Source: Akkermansia massiliensis (GTDB lineage: Bacteria > Verrucomicrobiota > Verrucomicrobiia > Verrucomicrobiales > Akkermansiaceae). Taken from it: a DNA stretch of 64,000 nucleotides. Numbering within the stretch: the stretch's first letter is position 1; every line of letters begins with the position of its first letter. Positions 27,065 to 35,610 of the stretch are shown in pieces. Made by a program: the position numbers and the translations under genes. The stretch covers positions 2,604,001 through 2,668,000 of the forward strand of contig NZ_CP072036.1 in assembly GCF_018847375.1 (NCBI RefSeq), given 5' to 3'. Below the pieces are notes generated by a model. It did no database searches, was not told the origin of the DNA, and saw only the letters and a program-made list of their open reading frames with translations.

Positions 27065-28507
27065 TTAGCGGACAGCCTGTTGCTTGATGATGGAATACAT
27101 GGCTTTTGCCAGGGATTTCGCGTGCGTCAGCAGCAAATCTCCATCATAACACCAGATCATCACGCCGCCCAGCTTCTGGGTTTTTACGTACTGGCATTTT
27201 TTCTTAATCGTGGTGATGCCGTTAAAGTAGTGCTGCTGGCCGTCGATGGCGCAGAGGTCCGTGCCGGGGGCGATGTTGGGGTAGAGCTGGACGACGTTGG
27301 AATAGCCTTTCTGGGCGTCCCAGTTGCGGTTGGAGCGCGTCTCGTTGGTGTAGAACGGCAGGCCGACGACGATTTTGCAGTCCGGAATGTTTTTCCTGCG
27401 GATGGCTTCGATGTCCGTGAGCATGTCCGGATAGGTGGAGTGCTGTCCGGCGCGGTCATAGCTCATGACGTTGACGAAGTCCAGCAGGTCCATCATTTCA
27501 CTGGTGGGCGCCAGGTAGTACGGATTGATCGCCGCGCTCAGGGACATGCCGCTGGCTCCCATGGCGGAGCGCACTTCTCCCAGCAGCAGGCAGAAGTTGT
27601 ACCACTCCGTGCCGTTGTCCGGGTATTCCCAGTCAATGTCTATTCCGTCAAATCCCTTTTCCCTGGCGAAGGAAACGAGCTGGTACGCGAACTGCCGCCT
27701 TTTTTCCGCATTTCCCGTGAAAGCCGTCAACCCTCCGTCACAGTGGGCCACGCCCAGAATGATCTTGCTGCCCGCCGTTCCGCGAAGGTTTTTAAGCTTG
27801 TCCAGGCCATTCAGGAACTGGGCGTTGTTCTGCCCCGTCAGGTTTCCTTCCGTGTCACATCCCACGTTGAAGTAAATGAGGTCCGTGAATGATTTGAAGT
27901 GCTGGGCGGTCAGGTGGTTGGGGTTCCACTGCATCAGGTTGGTGTTGCGGTAGTAGGGCACCACGCGGAATTGGTAGGGATACACCTCCGCGCAGCCTTC
28001 CGGGGAAGGATTGGCGACCGCTACATTGGAGTCCTCCAGCAGGGCCACGCCCGTGCAGGAGGCGTCCACCTTGTTCAACCCTCGCGCGCGGGGGTTGAGG
28101 TCCACGCACAGCCAGAAGTAGTTGTCTCCTGCGGAGAGCGCGTGGCTTCCCTCGAATTGGAAGGTTTTGGCCCCCTTGGAGATGGTGTTGAGGACGGGGA
28201 TGGCCCTCCGGTTGGCCTGCTCCGCGTTCGGGGAGAAGTAGGGAGTGGCGCCGGAGTAGAAAATCCGGGCCTTCGCGATGTCGGAGACGGAGGTGGTTCC
28301 GGCCATGGAGAAGGTCATTCCCTTCAGGATCTGGCTGGTTTCCGTAACGGTCACCTTGATCTTCATGATGGCCTGGCTGTCCGCGCCCGCATAAAGGATG
28401 GAGTGCGTTTGTTCACAGGCTGCCGTGGCGGAAGCCGCGTACAGGGGGACAGCGCCGGACAGGCCCAGGGCCAGGGCGCACATGCAGGTTTTAAAGGTAC
28501 TGTTCAT
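27065..28507 (-). CDS. Secreted GH18 glycosidase with BNR-neuraminidase-type N-terminal domain
   Basis: 480 residues with a signal peptide (about 1-25). Residues about 35-160 resemble the BNR_assoc_N domain usually found in front of sialidases (GMTFSMAGTTSVSDIAKARI and the YFWLCVDLNPRA closing part). A GH18 barrel follows from about 180, with the catalytic DGIDIDWEYP motif at 287-296 (proton donor Glu294) and VMSYD and MIWCYDGD strands. GH18 enzymes cut chitin or the GlcNAc-GlcNAc core of N-glycans; in a mucin degrader an endo-beta-N-acetylglucosaminidase role is plausible. It follows the Pmp-like gene closely (23 bases). Confidence 0.88.
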   Translation of the reverse strand: MNSTFKTCMCALALGLSGAVPLYAASATAACEQTHSILYAGADSQAIMKIKVTVTETSQILKGMTFSMAGTTSVSDIAKARIFYSGATPYFSPNAEQANRRAIPVLNTISKGAKTFQFEGSHALSAGDNYFWLCVDLNPRARGLNKVDASCTGVALLEDSNVAVANPSPEGCAEVYPYQFRVVPYYRNTNLMQWNPNHLTAQHFKSFTDLIYFNVGCDTEGNLTGQNNAQFLNGLDKLKNLRGTAGSKIILGVAHCDGGLTAFTGNAEKRRQFAYQLVSFAREKGFDGIDIDWEYPDNGTEWYNFCLLLGEVRSAMGASGMSLSAAINPYYLAPTSEMMDLLDFVNVMSYDRAGQHSTYPDMLTDIEAIRRKNIPDCKIVVGLPFYTNETRSNRNWDAQKGYSNVVQLYPNIAPGTDLCAIDGQQHYFNGITTIKKKCQYVKTQKLGGVMIWCYDGDLLLTHAKSLAKAMYSIIKQQAVR

Positions 28508-28530
28508 GTTTTATTAAGAGATGGCGGTTG

Positions 28531-31500
28531 TTAGATAGTGCGCTTCCTGACGGCGAGCAGGCCGCCTGCCGCCAGGAGAAGCAGAAGGGAGGTAGCGGGT
28601 TCCGGGACTACCAGGCCATTGGAAATCCAGTCCAGATGGAGGGCGTTTCCTTCGTCCCAGCGCAGTTCCCAGCGCCCCAGTTCCAGAGAGGGGTCATAGC
28701 CTTCCAGCCCCAGATTCCCCACCGTGATGGTGGCGGAGTTGGAGAGGGAGGAGAGGATTTCAGAGAAAGTCCCGTCCATGTTCGTGACGCCGGACGCATC
28801 CATGACCAGGTAGGACTGGTCCCTCTGCCAGATGGAGGAGGTGTAGTCCACCTGGTCGTCGCCCAAGGCCAGCGTCCCTCCCAGCGTCAGGGTGTCCGCA
28901 TGCAGTTCCAGGCTGATCATGGAGCCGCGGGAGAGGTCAATCGTGATTCCGTTGGAAATATCAATGGCATTGGCAGTGATGGAGAAGCTGCCTTCGCCCG
29001 TTCCGAGGATGGAGACGTTGTTTCCCAGCGTCAGCGTGTCTGCATTCAGGCTGCCGGTTCCCATGACGGACAGCTCCGTTCCGTCCTCCAGCCTCACGTC
29101 CGCCGCATTCAGGGCGGCCTGTTCGCCAATGTGGAGGCTTCCTCCGCTTACGGTGAAGGAGGTTCGCGCTTCTTCCGTGCTCCAGTCTGCGGAATGGTAG
29201 CCGTAGGTTGCCCCGCTGCTGACGGAAAAGGTGCCTCCGTACACGGTCGTATTGGCCCGGATGCCGGACTGGCTGTTTGCGCCAGACATGGCGACCGTGC
29301 CTCCGGCCCCGGCGGCGTCATTGACGCTGATGTCCACGACAGATTCGTCCTGGGAGCTGAGGCCGTCTTCAAAGAGGATCCGGCGGTTGTCCGCCGCATT
29401 GAAAGAAGCCATGGCGCCGTCGTTGAAATGGATGGCGTTGTAAACGCTTCCGTCCTGGACTGTGTTTCCGCGGAAGATGATGTCCGCCTGGTCCGCCGTC
29501 AGGGAAATGGAGCCTCCTCCCTGCAGGTTGATGGCGCCTCCGGCGTTTTCCGCACTGTTGTTTTCAAACAGCACCGTCCCGGTGTTGCCGGAAATGGCAA
29601 CGTTGTAGGCGTCCAGGGCTCCCCCTTCATAAGCTGTGTTGCCGGAGAAGGAGGCGGCGCCGGAATCGGAGATGGTGATGTCCCCGTAGGCTCCGATGGC
29701 GCCCCCGTAGGTGGATGCGTGGTTGTCTGAAAAGGTCAGGGCCCCCACGCCGGAGAAGGTGACGTTTCCATCCGAATAGATGGCGCCCCCGCCGCCGTCC
29801 CGGGCCTCGTTGCCCGTCATGCTGAAGGAGGCGGCGGTATTGACCGTTACGTCCCCGCCGGACCAGATGGCGCCTCCCGCGCCCGCCTCCGCCAGGTTGC
29901 CGGAGAAGGCCACGTGGCCCACGCTGGACCATTCCACGGTTTCGTAATCGTTATTGATGGCGCCGCCGTTTTCTCCGGCCGTATTTCCGGAGAAGGAGAT
30001 GTTTTCCGAGATGTCGGAGAAGGTGAGGCTGCCCGTGGTGCCTCCCGTATGGATGGCGCCCCCGTGGGTCATGGCGGAGTTGCCGGAGAAGCTGATGGCG
30101 CCCGTGCTGGTGAAGGAGGCTCCTCCGGAGGCGTAAATGGCTCCGCCGGAAGCGCCGGAATCCGCGCTCACGCTGTTGTTGCTGAACGTAAGGGCTCCGG
30201 TGTTGCTGAAGGCGACCGTATCATTGGCGGCAATGGCCCCCGCGCCGTAAAGGGCCTCTGTATTGGACATGTCGGCGGCATTGTTGGAGAAGGTCAGGCT
30301 GCCGATGTCCTGGAAGGTGACGTTTTCCGAGAGAATGACGGCCCACTTGGCTCCGTAGTTGTCAATGTTGATTCCGTGGCCGCCCGTGAAGGTGATGCTC
30401 TGGAGGGTGTTGTTATACCCGCGGCCGCCTGTCCAGCAGTTGACGTTTGCTCCCAGGGCTCCCAGATTCTGGTCCGCCGTGAGCGTAAAAACGGTATCCG
30501 TATCCGTCAGCACGCTTCCCGCCCAAGCCTTGGAGCCCAGTTTCAGAGCGGCTCGGGTCATGATGTTGAGCGTGCCCTTGTTGTTTTCCGTGTTCAGGAG
30601 GATGCCGCCTTCATGCCAGTTGACCATGCTGGCATAGGAGCTGCCGCCCATGTCCAGCGTGGCTCCGTCCTGGACGTCAATGACATTGGCAAGAGTGTGG
30701 CCGTTCATGGAGAACAGGGCTCCGGAAGCGATGCTTACGTTGCCCAGATTGCTGCCGGCGCCGAAGGCGTTGTCCACCTCCAGCGTCAGCTTGCCCGCAT
30801 CCACGCGGACCGTGCGGCCGGAGGAAATCGTATTGGCCCTCTGGATGACCAGCTCTCCGGCGCCGGATTTAATGAGGCTCAGGCCGGAGAAGTTGGCGGT
30901 GGTGGGGTCTCCGTATTCGCCGGACGTGTTTTTATTGGCAAAAACCTGGTTGAAGTAGAGTACGGAATTTTCTCCGATGGCGAGCGCCAGCGCACTGCCG
31001 GCTCCGGTTTCGCAGACAATGGCATCCTGGTTCTGCGCATTGGAGGAAGTCCATGTAAGGGTCTGGTTGGCTCCCAGTTCAATGGTGGCCGTCGTGCCCC
31101 AGCCGGCGATGTAAATGCCGCGGCTGGCCGTGCCTCCGGATTCATAGCCCTGGGAAATGACGATGCGGCTGGAGGTTCCGGAAGCGAATTTAAGGGCGTA
31201 AAAATTGTTGTGCAGCTTGCCCAGGGAGGCGGAGTCATACCCGAACTGGTTCAGTTTGAGCGTTCCTCCGTTCAGCGTAATGGTGGGAGACTGGAAATTG
31301 GCTGTATAAACGCCGTTATGAAACAGGCGGCCGTTGCTGGCATCCAGCACGGCTCCGGAGGCAATGTTGATTTTTCCGTTAATCCGGTTGTTGTCACTGG
31401 CGGTGATGTTTCTTTCCCCGGTGAAAACCAGGGTGCCCGCGTTGATGTTCCAGACGCCGCTGGCCGTATGCGCTCCATCCAGGGTAACCGTTCCGGCGCC

Positions 31501-31908
31501 TGTCTTGGCGAGCGTGGCGGAGCCGGTGAGGCTGGTATCCCGGACTTCATAGGAGTCTTCCGCATTGGGGGCGTCCAGAATCAGCCCGGTATTGGAAAGA
31601 GTGGCGGAACCTCCGTTGTTCCCGGCAGCCGCGCCCGTCAGGGTAAGGGAACCTCCGTTCAGCGTGATGGCCGCACCGTTGTAAAGCATTTCGGACGCAG
31701 AGATTCCGCTTCCTACTGTGATGGAGGAATCCGTCTGGAATTGGGCCGTATTTCCATTGCTCCAGTCGGCGGAGGAATCATCCAGCCGCCACGCTCCGGA
31801 ATCCGTCCAGGAGCCGTTTCCTCCATTCCAGAGGTAGTCCGCCGCATGGGCCGGGATGCAGGAGAGACAGCCGGCGAACACGCCGAAGAACAGTGCGGTA
31901 ATTTTCAT
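28531..31908 (-). CDS. Large PEP-CTERM surface protein with Pmp-like GGA(I/L)/FxxN repeats
   Basis: 1125 residues with a signal peptide (about 1-22) and a C-terminal PEP-CTERM signal (VPEPATSLLLLL, hydrophobic stretch, RKR). The N-terminal half has autotransporter-associated beta-strand repeats (LTLTGAA, LAKTGAGTVTLDGA, LIKSGAGELVIQ). The middle carries about eight GGA(I/L) motifs alternating with FSGN/FSNN/FSDN motifs, the pattern of chlamydial polymorphic membrane proteins. There is no C-terminal autotransporter barrel; the sorting signal replaces it. It is probably a beta-helical adhesin or surface-layer protein. It lies between a PEP-CTERM gene and GH18 on one strand. Confidence 0.85.
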   Translation of the reverse strand: MKITALFFGVFAGCLSCIPAHAADYLWNGGNGSWTDSGAWRLDDSSADWSNGNTAQFQTDSSITVGSGISASEMLYNGAAITLNGGSLTLTGAAAGNNGGSATLSNTGLILDAPNAEDSYEVRDTSLTGSATLAKTGAGTVTLDGAHTASGVWNINAGTLVFTGERNITASDNNRINGKINIASGAVLDASNGRLFHNGVYTANFQSPTITLNGGTLKLNQFGYDSASLGKLHNNFYALKFASGTSSRIVISQGYESGGTASRGIYIAGWGTTATIELGANQTLTWTSSNAQNQDAIVCETGAGSALALAIGENSVLYFNQVFANKNTSGEYGDPTTANFSGLSLIKSGAGELVIQRANTISSGRTVRVDAGKLTLEVDNAFGAGSNLGNVSIASGALFSMNGHTLANVIDVQDGATLDMGGSSYASMVNWHEGGILLNTENNKGTLNIMTRAALKLGSKAWAGSVLTDTDTVFTLTADQNLGALGANVNCWTGGRGYNNTLQSITFTGGHGINIDNYGAKWAVILSENVTFQDIGSLTFSNNAADMSNTEALYGAGAIAANDTVAFSNTGALTFSNNSVSADSGASGGAIYASGGASFTSTGAISFSGNSAMTHGGAIHTGGTTGSLTFSDISENISFSGNTAGENGGAINNDYETVEWSSVGHVAFSGNLAEAGAGGAIWSGGDVTVNTAASFSMTGNEARDGGGGAIYSDGNVTFSGVGALTFSDNHASTYGGAIGAYGDITISDSGAASFSGNTAYEGGALDAYNVAISGNTGTVLFENNSAENAGGAINLQGGGSISLTADQADIIFRGNTVQDGSVYNAIHFNDGAMASFNAADNRRILFEDGLSSQDESVVDISVNDAAGAGGTVAMSGANSQSGIRANTTVYGGTFSVSSGATYGYHSADWSTEEARTSFTVSGGSLHIGEQAALNAADVRLEDGTELSVMGTGSLNADTLTLGNNVSILGTGEGSFSITANAIDISNGITIDLSRGSMISLELHADTLTLGGTLALGDDQVDYTSSIWQRDQSYLVMDASGVTNMDGTFSEILSSLSNSATITVGNLGLEGYDPSLELGRWELRWDEGNALHLDWISNGLVVPEPATSLLLLLAAGGLLAVRKRTI

Positions 31909-31940
31909 GTAGGTTCTAACAGATAGAGTGATAGTGAATA

Positions 31941-31973
31941 AAAAAGGGAAAACAAGAACGAACTTGTTTTCCC
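31941..31973 (-). terminator. Terminator between two PEP-CTERM genes
   Basis: A perfect 11-bp stem (31946-31956 with 31963-31973) with a 6-base loop and five T on the minus strand. It lies between the LamG-like gene and the Pmp-like gene, so expression of the latter would need readthrough or its own promoter. Confidence 0.78.
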
Positions 31974-31992
31974 TTAAAAAAAATCAGGGGAC

Positions 31993-32784
31993 TTAACCCC
32001 GGCGGCGGCGCATGCACGATAGGGAAACCAGCCCCAGCAGGCTCAGTGTGGCCGTGGCGGGTTCCGGAACGGGAAGGGCGGGGTTGGCCGCCAGCGCGGC
32101 TATTTCCCCGTCATTCAGGACACCGGCATATAATTGGAGGTCATCCATGGTCGTATTGGCGGTGGACGCCAGCTTGAGTGACTGCACGTCTCCGGTGAAA
32201 TTGACTCCGGAGGCCGTGATTTTCTTCTGCCCGTCCAGATAAATGTTCAATTCCCCGTTCTGGAAGGTGATGATGATGTTGGAAAAGGAATCCCTGGAAA
32301 TCGTCAGGTTGGCCCAGTTGCCCACGTTTCCGCCGCAATAGGCCGCCCATGCCCCGGCGGTGGAGGCGTCGCCGGAATCCTTCTGGAGGTACATGTTCTG
32401 GCTGTTGCCGGATGTGAAGGTCAGGATGCTTTTCCATATAGCCGAGGACGATGTATTGCCGGGGGAGTAGTCCTTGACGGCAATGGAAAGGCTGAAACCT
32501 TCCGTAGCATTCAGCCCCAGTCCCGTACTGGAGGAGCCCAGCGTCAATTGTCCGCCGTTCGTGCGGCTATCATAGCCCCGGCCTTCATAGCCATCGGTAT
32601 AATTCATCCAGCCTGATCCGCTGAACGTGGCGTTGCCCGCATTTGGGCCGGCCAGATTATTGTCATTTAAAGATGACAGGTTTCCGTCAAGCTTGTTGAA
32701 ATCATAAAAATATTTCAATGTGGCGGCCTGGGCTCCCAACCCTGAGCAAAGCAGGAACATCGTAAGATACAGAGAGGATTTCAT
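31993..32784 (-). CDS. PEP-CTERM protein with a LamG/concanavalin-like domain
   Basis: 263 residues: signal peptide (about 1-20), then a single jelly-roll type domain (YFYDFNKLDGNLSSLNDNN, TEGFSLSIAVKDYS, NLTISRDSFSNIIITFQNGE, MDDLQLYAGVL) and a C-terminal PEP-CTERM signal (VPEPATATLSLLGL, then CMRRRRG). LamG-like domains commonly bind glycans. It should be exported and processed or anchored at the surface by an exosortase-type system, which is not in the window. The promoter region directly upstream coincides with inverted-repeat locus 2. Confidence 0.82.
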   Translation of the reverse strand: MKSSLYLTMFLLCSGLGAQAATLKYFYDFNKLDGNLSSLNDNNLAGPNAGNATFSGSGWMNYTDGYEGRGYDSRTNGGQLTLGSSSTGLGLNATEGFSLSIAVKDYSPGNTSSSAIWKSILTFTSGNSQNMYLQKDSGDASTAGAWAAYCGGNVGNWANLTISRDSFSNIIITFQNGELNIYLDGQKKITASGVNFTGDVQSLKLASTANTTMDDLQLYAGVLNDGEIAALAANPALPVPEPATATLSLLGLVSLSCMRRRRG

Positions 32785-32820
32785 GAAATTATTAAAAAAA
32801 TTACTGAATGGAGCCAGTAT

Positions 32821-32839
32821 CGGATTTACAATCCGGAAG
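32821..32839 (+). repeat. Left arm of the 19-bp inverted repeat, locus 2
   Basis: A perfect reverse complement of 32965-32983. The palindromic core GGATT-TAC-AATCC is at 32822-32834. Confidence 0.85.
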
Positions 32840-32964
32840 ACCGCTTCAAATTCAATAACTTCTTATAAATAAATAAGGTTTCCGTATTAGGCGTTGTTTA
32901 TTATTCCTACTTTATATGTGGGAATATTTGCCGTTACTTTTTTGAACTCAAAAAAATAAGTTGA

Positions 32965-32983
32965 CTTCCGGATTGTAAATCCG
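32965..32983 (-). repeat. Right arm of the 19-bp inverted repeat, locus 2
   Basis: A perfect reverse complement of 32821-32839. The core lies at 32970-32982, directly after the TTGACT hexamer. Confidence 0.85.
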
Positions 32984-33173
32984 CGGCGGAATTATCCTGT
33001 TATGCATGATTAACTTATGAAAAATAAAGCAATCATGGTTGAATCAGGTATAGATCAAAATACCGCGAAATCTCCCGTCTTTTAATAGAAATGCGTGAAT
33101 GCCTATTGCCCCCCGGAGGGCGGAGATTCATCTGGAAAGAAATGGCCGTTCCAGGCAGCGGAACGGGTTTCCT

Positions 33174-34727
33174 TCAATTCTTTCCATGCAGGGAAGGAAC
33201 GGGAGCCTTCGCCGGGAGGGTGTACAGTTTTTCAATATCGTCCAGATACCGGGAAATGGGGGTATTGGCCGGCTGTTCCTGTTCACGGAGCAGTTTGACG
33301 GCTGCCGCGTAGGAGGCGAATGTCTTGCCGGTTCCGGACCGCGTATTGATTTCATACCAGTCCATGTAGTCCCGGACGCGCCGGGCGGTTTTCATGGATA
33401 GCTCCCTGATTTCCCGAAGCTGCCCGATTTTCGGGGCGGCTTCCCGGCCGTTGATTTTTCCGGTCTGCATCAGGGCCACAAGCTTGGCGTATTCCACAAT
33501 GACGGGCCGGTAGGCGGGGAAGGAGCGCCGGCTGAGGTTGAGCAGGCTGCCGGATATGTTGGAAAGCTGCCTGTTCAGGTCCGTCAGGGAATTGGCCTGG
33601 TCCAGATTGTCCAGGGGGAAGGTGACGGTCGTCCGGGTGTCCGGATCGTATTTGACCAGGGTGAGGGCTTCCTGCAGGTGACGTTCCGTTTCCGTGATCG
33701 TGAGGGTTTCCGTCAGGGGAGGAGTCGCCATGCGGGAAAGCTGGAGCGTCCACCATTTATGAAGGGAGGAGGGGGTCAGGTTGAGCTGCGGAAAATGGCG
33801 TTTGATGAGATTCCTGGGATCGTCATTGCCCAGAATGGCCTGGTCCAGAAGCTGTTTCATCCCTTCCGGACCGTTTTCCTGGTTCAGCAGGCAGAGCACC
33901 AGCGCGCCGCAGGAGGTTTGATAGGCGGCGTAGGAGGTGGCGTCCAGTTCCTTTTCCGGTTCCGGACAGTTCAGGATTTCTTCCGGGGTCATGATGCCGG
34001 ATTGCTGGAACAGGGTGGAGTACATGGCCCGGTCCGCTTCATTGGTGTGCCACAGGACGGCCTGCTCCAGCCCGGCAATCAGCCAGGGGGGCAGCGTTAC
34101 TTCGTCCGGCAGTCCTTCCGGGTCCACCGTGCGCAGCATCATCTCATAAAGCAGGGTGGAGACGATGGCGTGGCGCAGCTTGTCCTGGTTGATGCCGCGT
34201 CCCAGGTGAATGAAGATGTTGTAGGAGAGGGTATTCCCCACAATCACGGTCTGCATGCGGATGGGGTTGGCCGGAACCGGGCTTCCCGGCTCCCCTACCA
34301 GACGGATGATGATGTTGTTTTTCCATTCGTCAGGCTGCTTGAGGATTTTCACCAGGGCCGTGCGTATGGAGTCCGCCCGCGTGGCAATGGCCCCGGCCAA
34401 CAGGGAATCCATCCCTGTAACGTGAAATTGCTTGGAAGCGGAAACGCTGGTGAACGGCTGCCGTTTGACGGACTGTCCTTCCGTTCCGGCAGGGGCCGCG
34501 GCCGGATGCTGGGGAGCGGGGGGTACGGCGCTCACGTTGGAGCTGCCCTGCAATACCGGACGGTCAGAGGCGTCATCGATCAGGGCGGTGTCCGGAACGG
34601 GAACGGGGGAAGCGGCCTGCGCTTCCGCGGAAGGGGCGTTCCCTGCCTCCTTCTGTTCCTGCGCCCGAACGCAGGGGGGCAGGAGAAGGGCCAGCAGCAG
34701 AAGGGCGCATGTTCCTCTGAATTTCAT
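33174..34727 (-). CDS. Secreted protein of unknown function
   Basis: 517 residues from ATG 34727, chosen because a clear signal peptide (ALLLLALLLPPCVRA) follows it and it clears the upstream gene. After a Pro/Ala-rich linker comes a conserved-looking domain with RHAIVSTLLYEMMLR and TLPPWLIAGLEQAVLW. The second motif resembles the post-HExxH helix of metallopeptidase-like proteins, but the zinc motif itself is absent. The C-terminal third is helical. I suspect a non-catalytic peptidase-fold protein exported to the periplasm or surface; function unknown. Confidence 0.75.
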   Translation of the reverse strand: MKFRGTCALLLLALLLPPCVRAQEQKEAGNAPSAEAQAASPVPVPDTALIDDASDRPVLQGSSNVSAVPPAPQHPAAAPAGTEGQSVKRQPFTSVSASKQFHVTGMDSLLAGAIATRADSIRTALVKILKQPDEWKNNIIIRLVGEPGSPVPANPIRMQTVIVGNTLSYNIFIHLGRGINQDKLRHAIVSTLLYEMMLRTVDPEGLPDEVTLPPWLIAGLEQAVLWHTNEADRAMYSTLFQQSGIMTPEEILNCPEPEKELDATSYAAYQTSCGALVLCLLNQENGPEGMKQLLDQAILGNDDPRNLIKRHFPQLNLTPSSLHKWWTLQLSRMATPPLTETLTITETERHLQEALTLVKYDPDTRTTVTFPLDNLDQANSLTDLNRQLSNISGSLLNLSRRSFPAYRPVIVEYAKLVALMQTGKINGREAAPKIGQLREIRELSMKTARRVRDYMDWYEINTRSGTGKTFASYAAAVKLLREQEQPANTPISRYLDDIEKLYTLPAKAPVPSLHGKN

Positions 34728-34740
34728 CAATGGGAAAAGC

Positions 34741-35574
34741 TTAGTCGAATTGTTCCGCCAGACAGCCGAAGTCTTCTTCCGCGTGCCCTTCACGGCACAG
34801 TTTCCCCATGATGGAGGAGACCAGCGCGGCAGCGGGCGTGTGGATTCCCTTTTCAGCGGCCAGTTCCTGGGCGTAGATGCTGTCTTTCCGCATATTGTCC
34901 AGGGAGAAGTGGGTGGAAAAGTCGCGTTCCGCCATCAGGGGCAGCTTGAAGGACGCCAGGGGGGAGGCGATGACGTTCCGGGAAATGGCCTGCCCCAGCA
35001 GTTGAGGGGAAATGCCGTATGCCTGGGTGATGGCCAGGGCTTCGCTCAGGCTCTGCACCATGGTGGCGGAGACCATGTTGGTGACCAGTTTGACGACGGT
35101 TCCGGCCCCAATCCCCCCCAGGTGCAGGATGTCACGGGAACTGTGTTCCAGTACTGGCCGCACGCGGTCCAGAGTGGAGGAGTCCGTTCCCGCATAATAG
35201 ACCAGCTCCCCTTTTTCCGCCGGAAGGCGGGATCCGGTGAACGGGCAGTCCACATACGTGCAGCCGATGGCGGAGCACATCAGGGAGAGCTTGCCGACGG
35301 TGGCCAGGTCAATCGTGGAGTGGTTCAGGATGACATGTTCCGGGGTCAGCGCGCCCCTCATCTGTTCAAATACTTCCAGACAGGCATTCCTGTCTTTCAG
35401 ATAGAGCTGGATGATTTTGGAGGCGCGGGCCGCGTCCGCCGGGGTGGGAACGGCTTCCGGAAAGTCTTCCCGGGGCGTCCGGTTCCAGACGGTGACCTTG
35501 TCACCCAGTCCGGTCATGTGGCGTGCAATCCGTGAGCCGATGAGGCCCAGTCCTAAAATGGAAACTTGATACAT
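34741..35574 (-). CDS. NAD(P)-dependent beta-hydroxyacid dehydrogenase family protein
   Basis: 277 residues. The Rossmann motif LGLGLIGSRIARHM is at the N-terminus, a NHSTIDLATV segment and CPFTGSR substrate-binding stretch follow, and GAGTVVKLVTNM carries the catalytic lysine region. This is the 3-hydroxyisobutyrate dehydrogenase/6-phosphogluconate dehydrogenase-like superfamily. The substrate (hydroxyisobutyrate, tartronate semialdehyde, or a glyoxylate/succinate-semialdehyde reductase activity) cannot be decided from the sequence. It lies between the TPR gene and the secreted gene on one strand. Confidence 0.87.
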   Translation of the reverse strand: MYQVSILGLGLIGSRIARHMTGLGDKVTVWNRTPREDFPEAVPTPADAARASKIIQLYLKDRNACLEVFEQMRGALTPEHVILNHSTIDLATVGKLSLMCSAIGCTYVDCPFTGSRLPAEKGELVYYAGTDSSTLDRVRPVLEHSSRDILHLGGIGAGTVVKLVTNMVSATMVQSLSEALAITQAYGISPQLLGQAISRNVIASPLASFKLPLMAERDFSTHFSLDNMRKDSIYAQELAAEKGIHTPAAALVSSIMGKLCREGHAEEDFGCLAEQFD

Positions 35575-35610
35575 GGCGTTTTTCAGGAGAAAAAGGAAGG
35601 GGCGGATCCG

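Larger units (their letters stand above)
32821..32983. other. Putative invertible promoter segment, locus 2
   Basis: A 125-base AT-rich segment lies between perfect 19-bp inverted repeats (32821-32839, 32965-32983). TTGACT at 32961-32966 overlaps the right repeat and points rightwards, away from the gene, with no -10 beyond it (CGGCGG). The left outside flank holds GATACT on the minus strand (32816-32821), 32 bases from the start codon of the PEP-CTERM gene. At the matching -35 place the present sequence is CGGTCT. Inversion would give TTGACT, 16 bp, GATACT, a complete promoter reading into the gene. As assembled the switch is predicted OFF. Confidence 0.62.

Noticed and set aside
29914..31926. 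Long plus-strand open frame opposite the Pmp-like gene
   Set aside because: Gly/Ala/Val-rich shadow of a repetitive gene; no start signal and no family.
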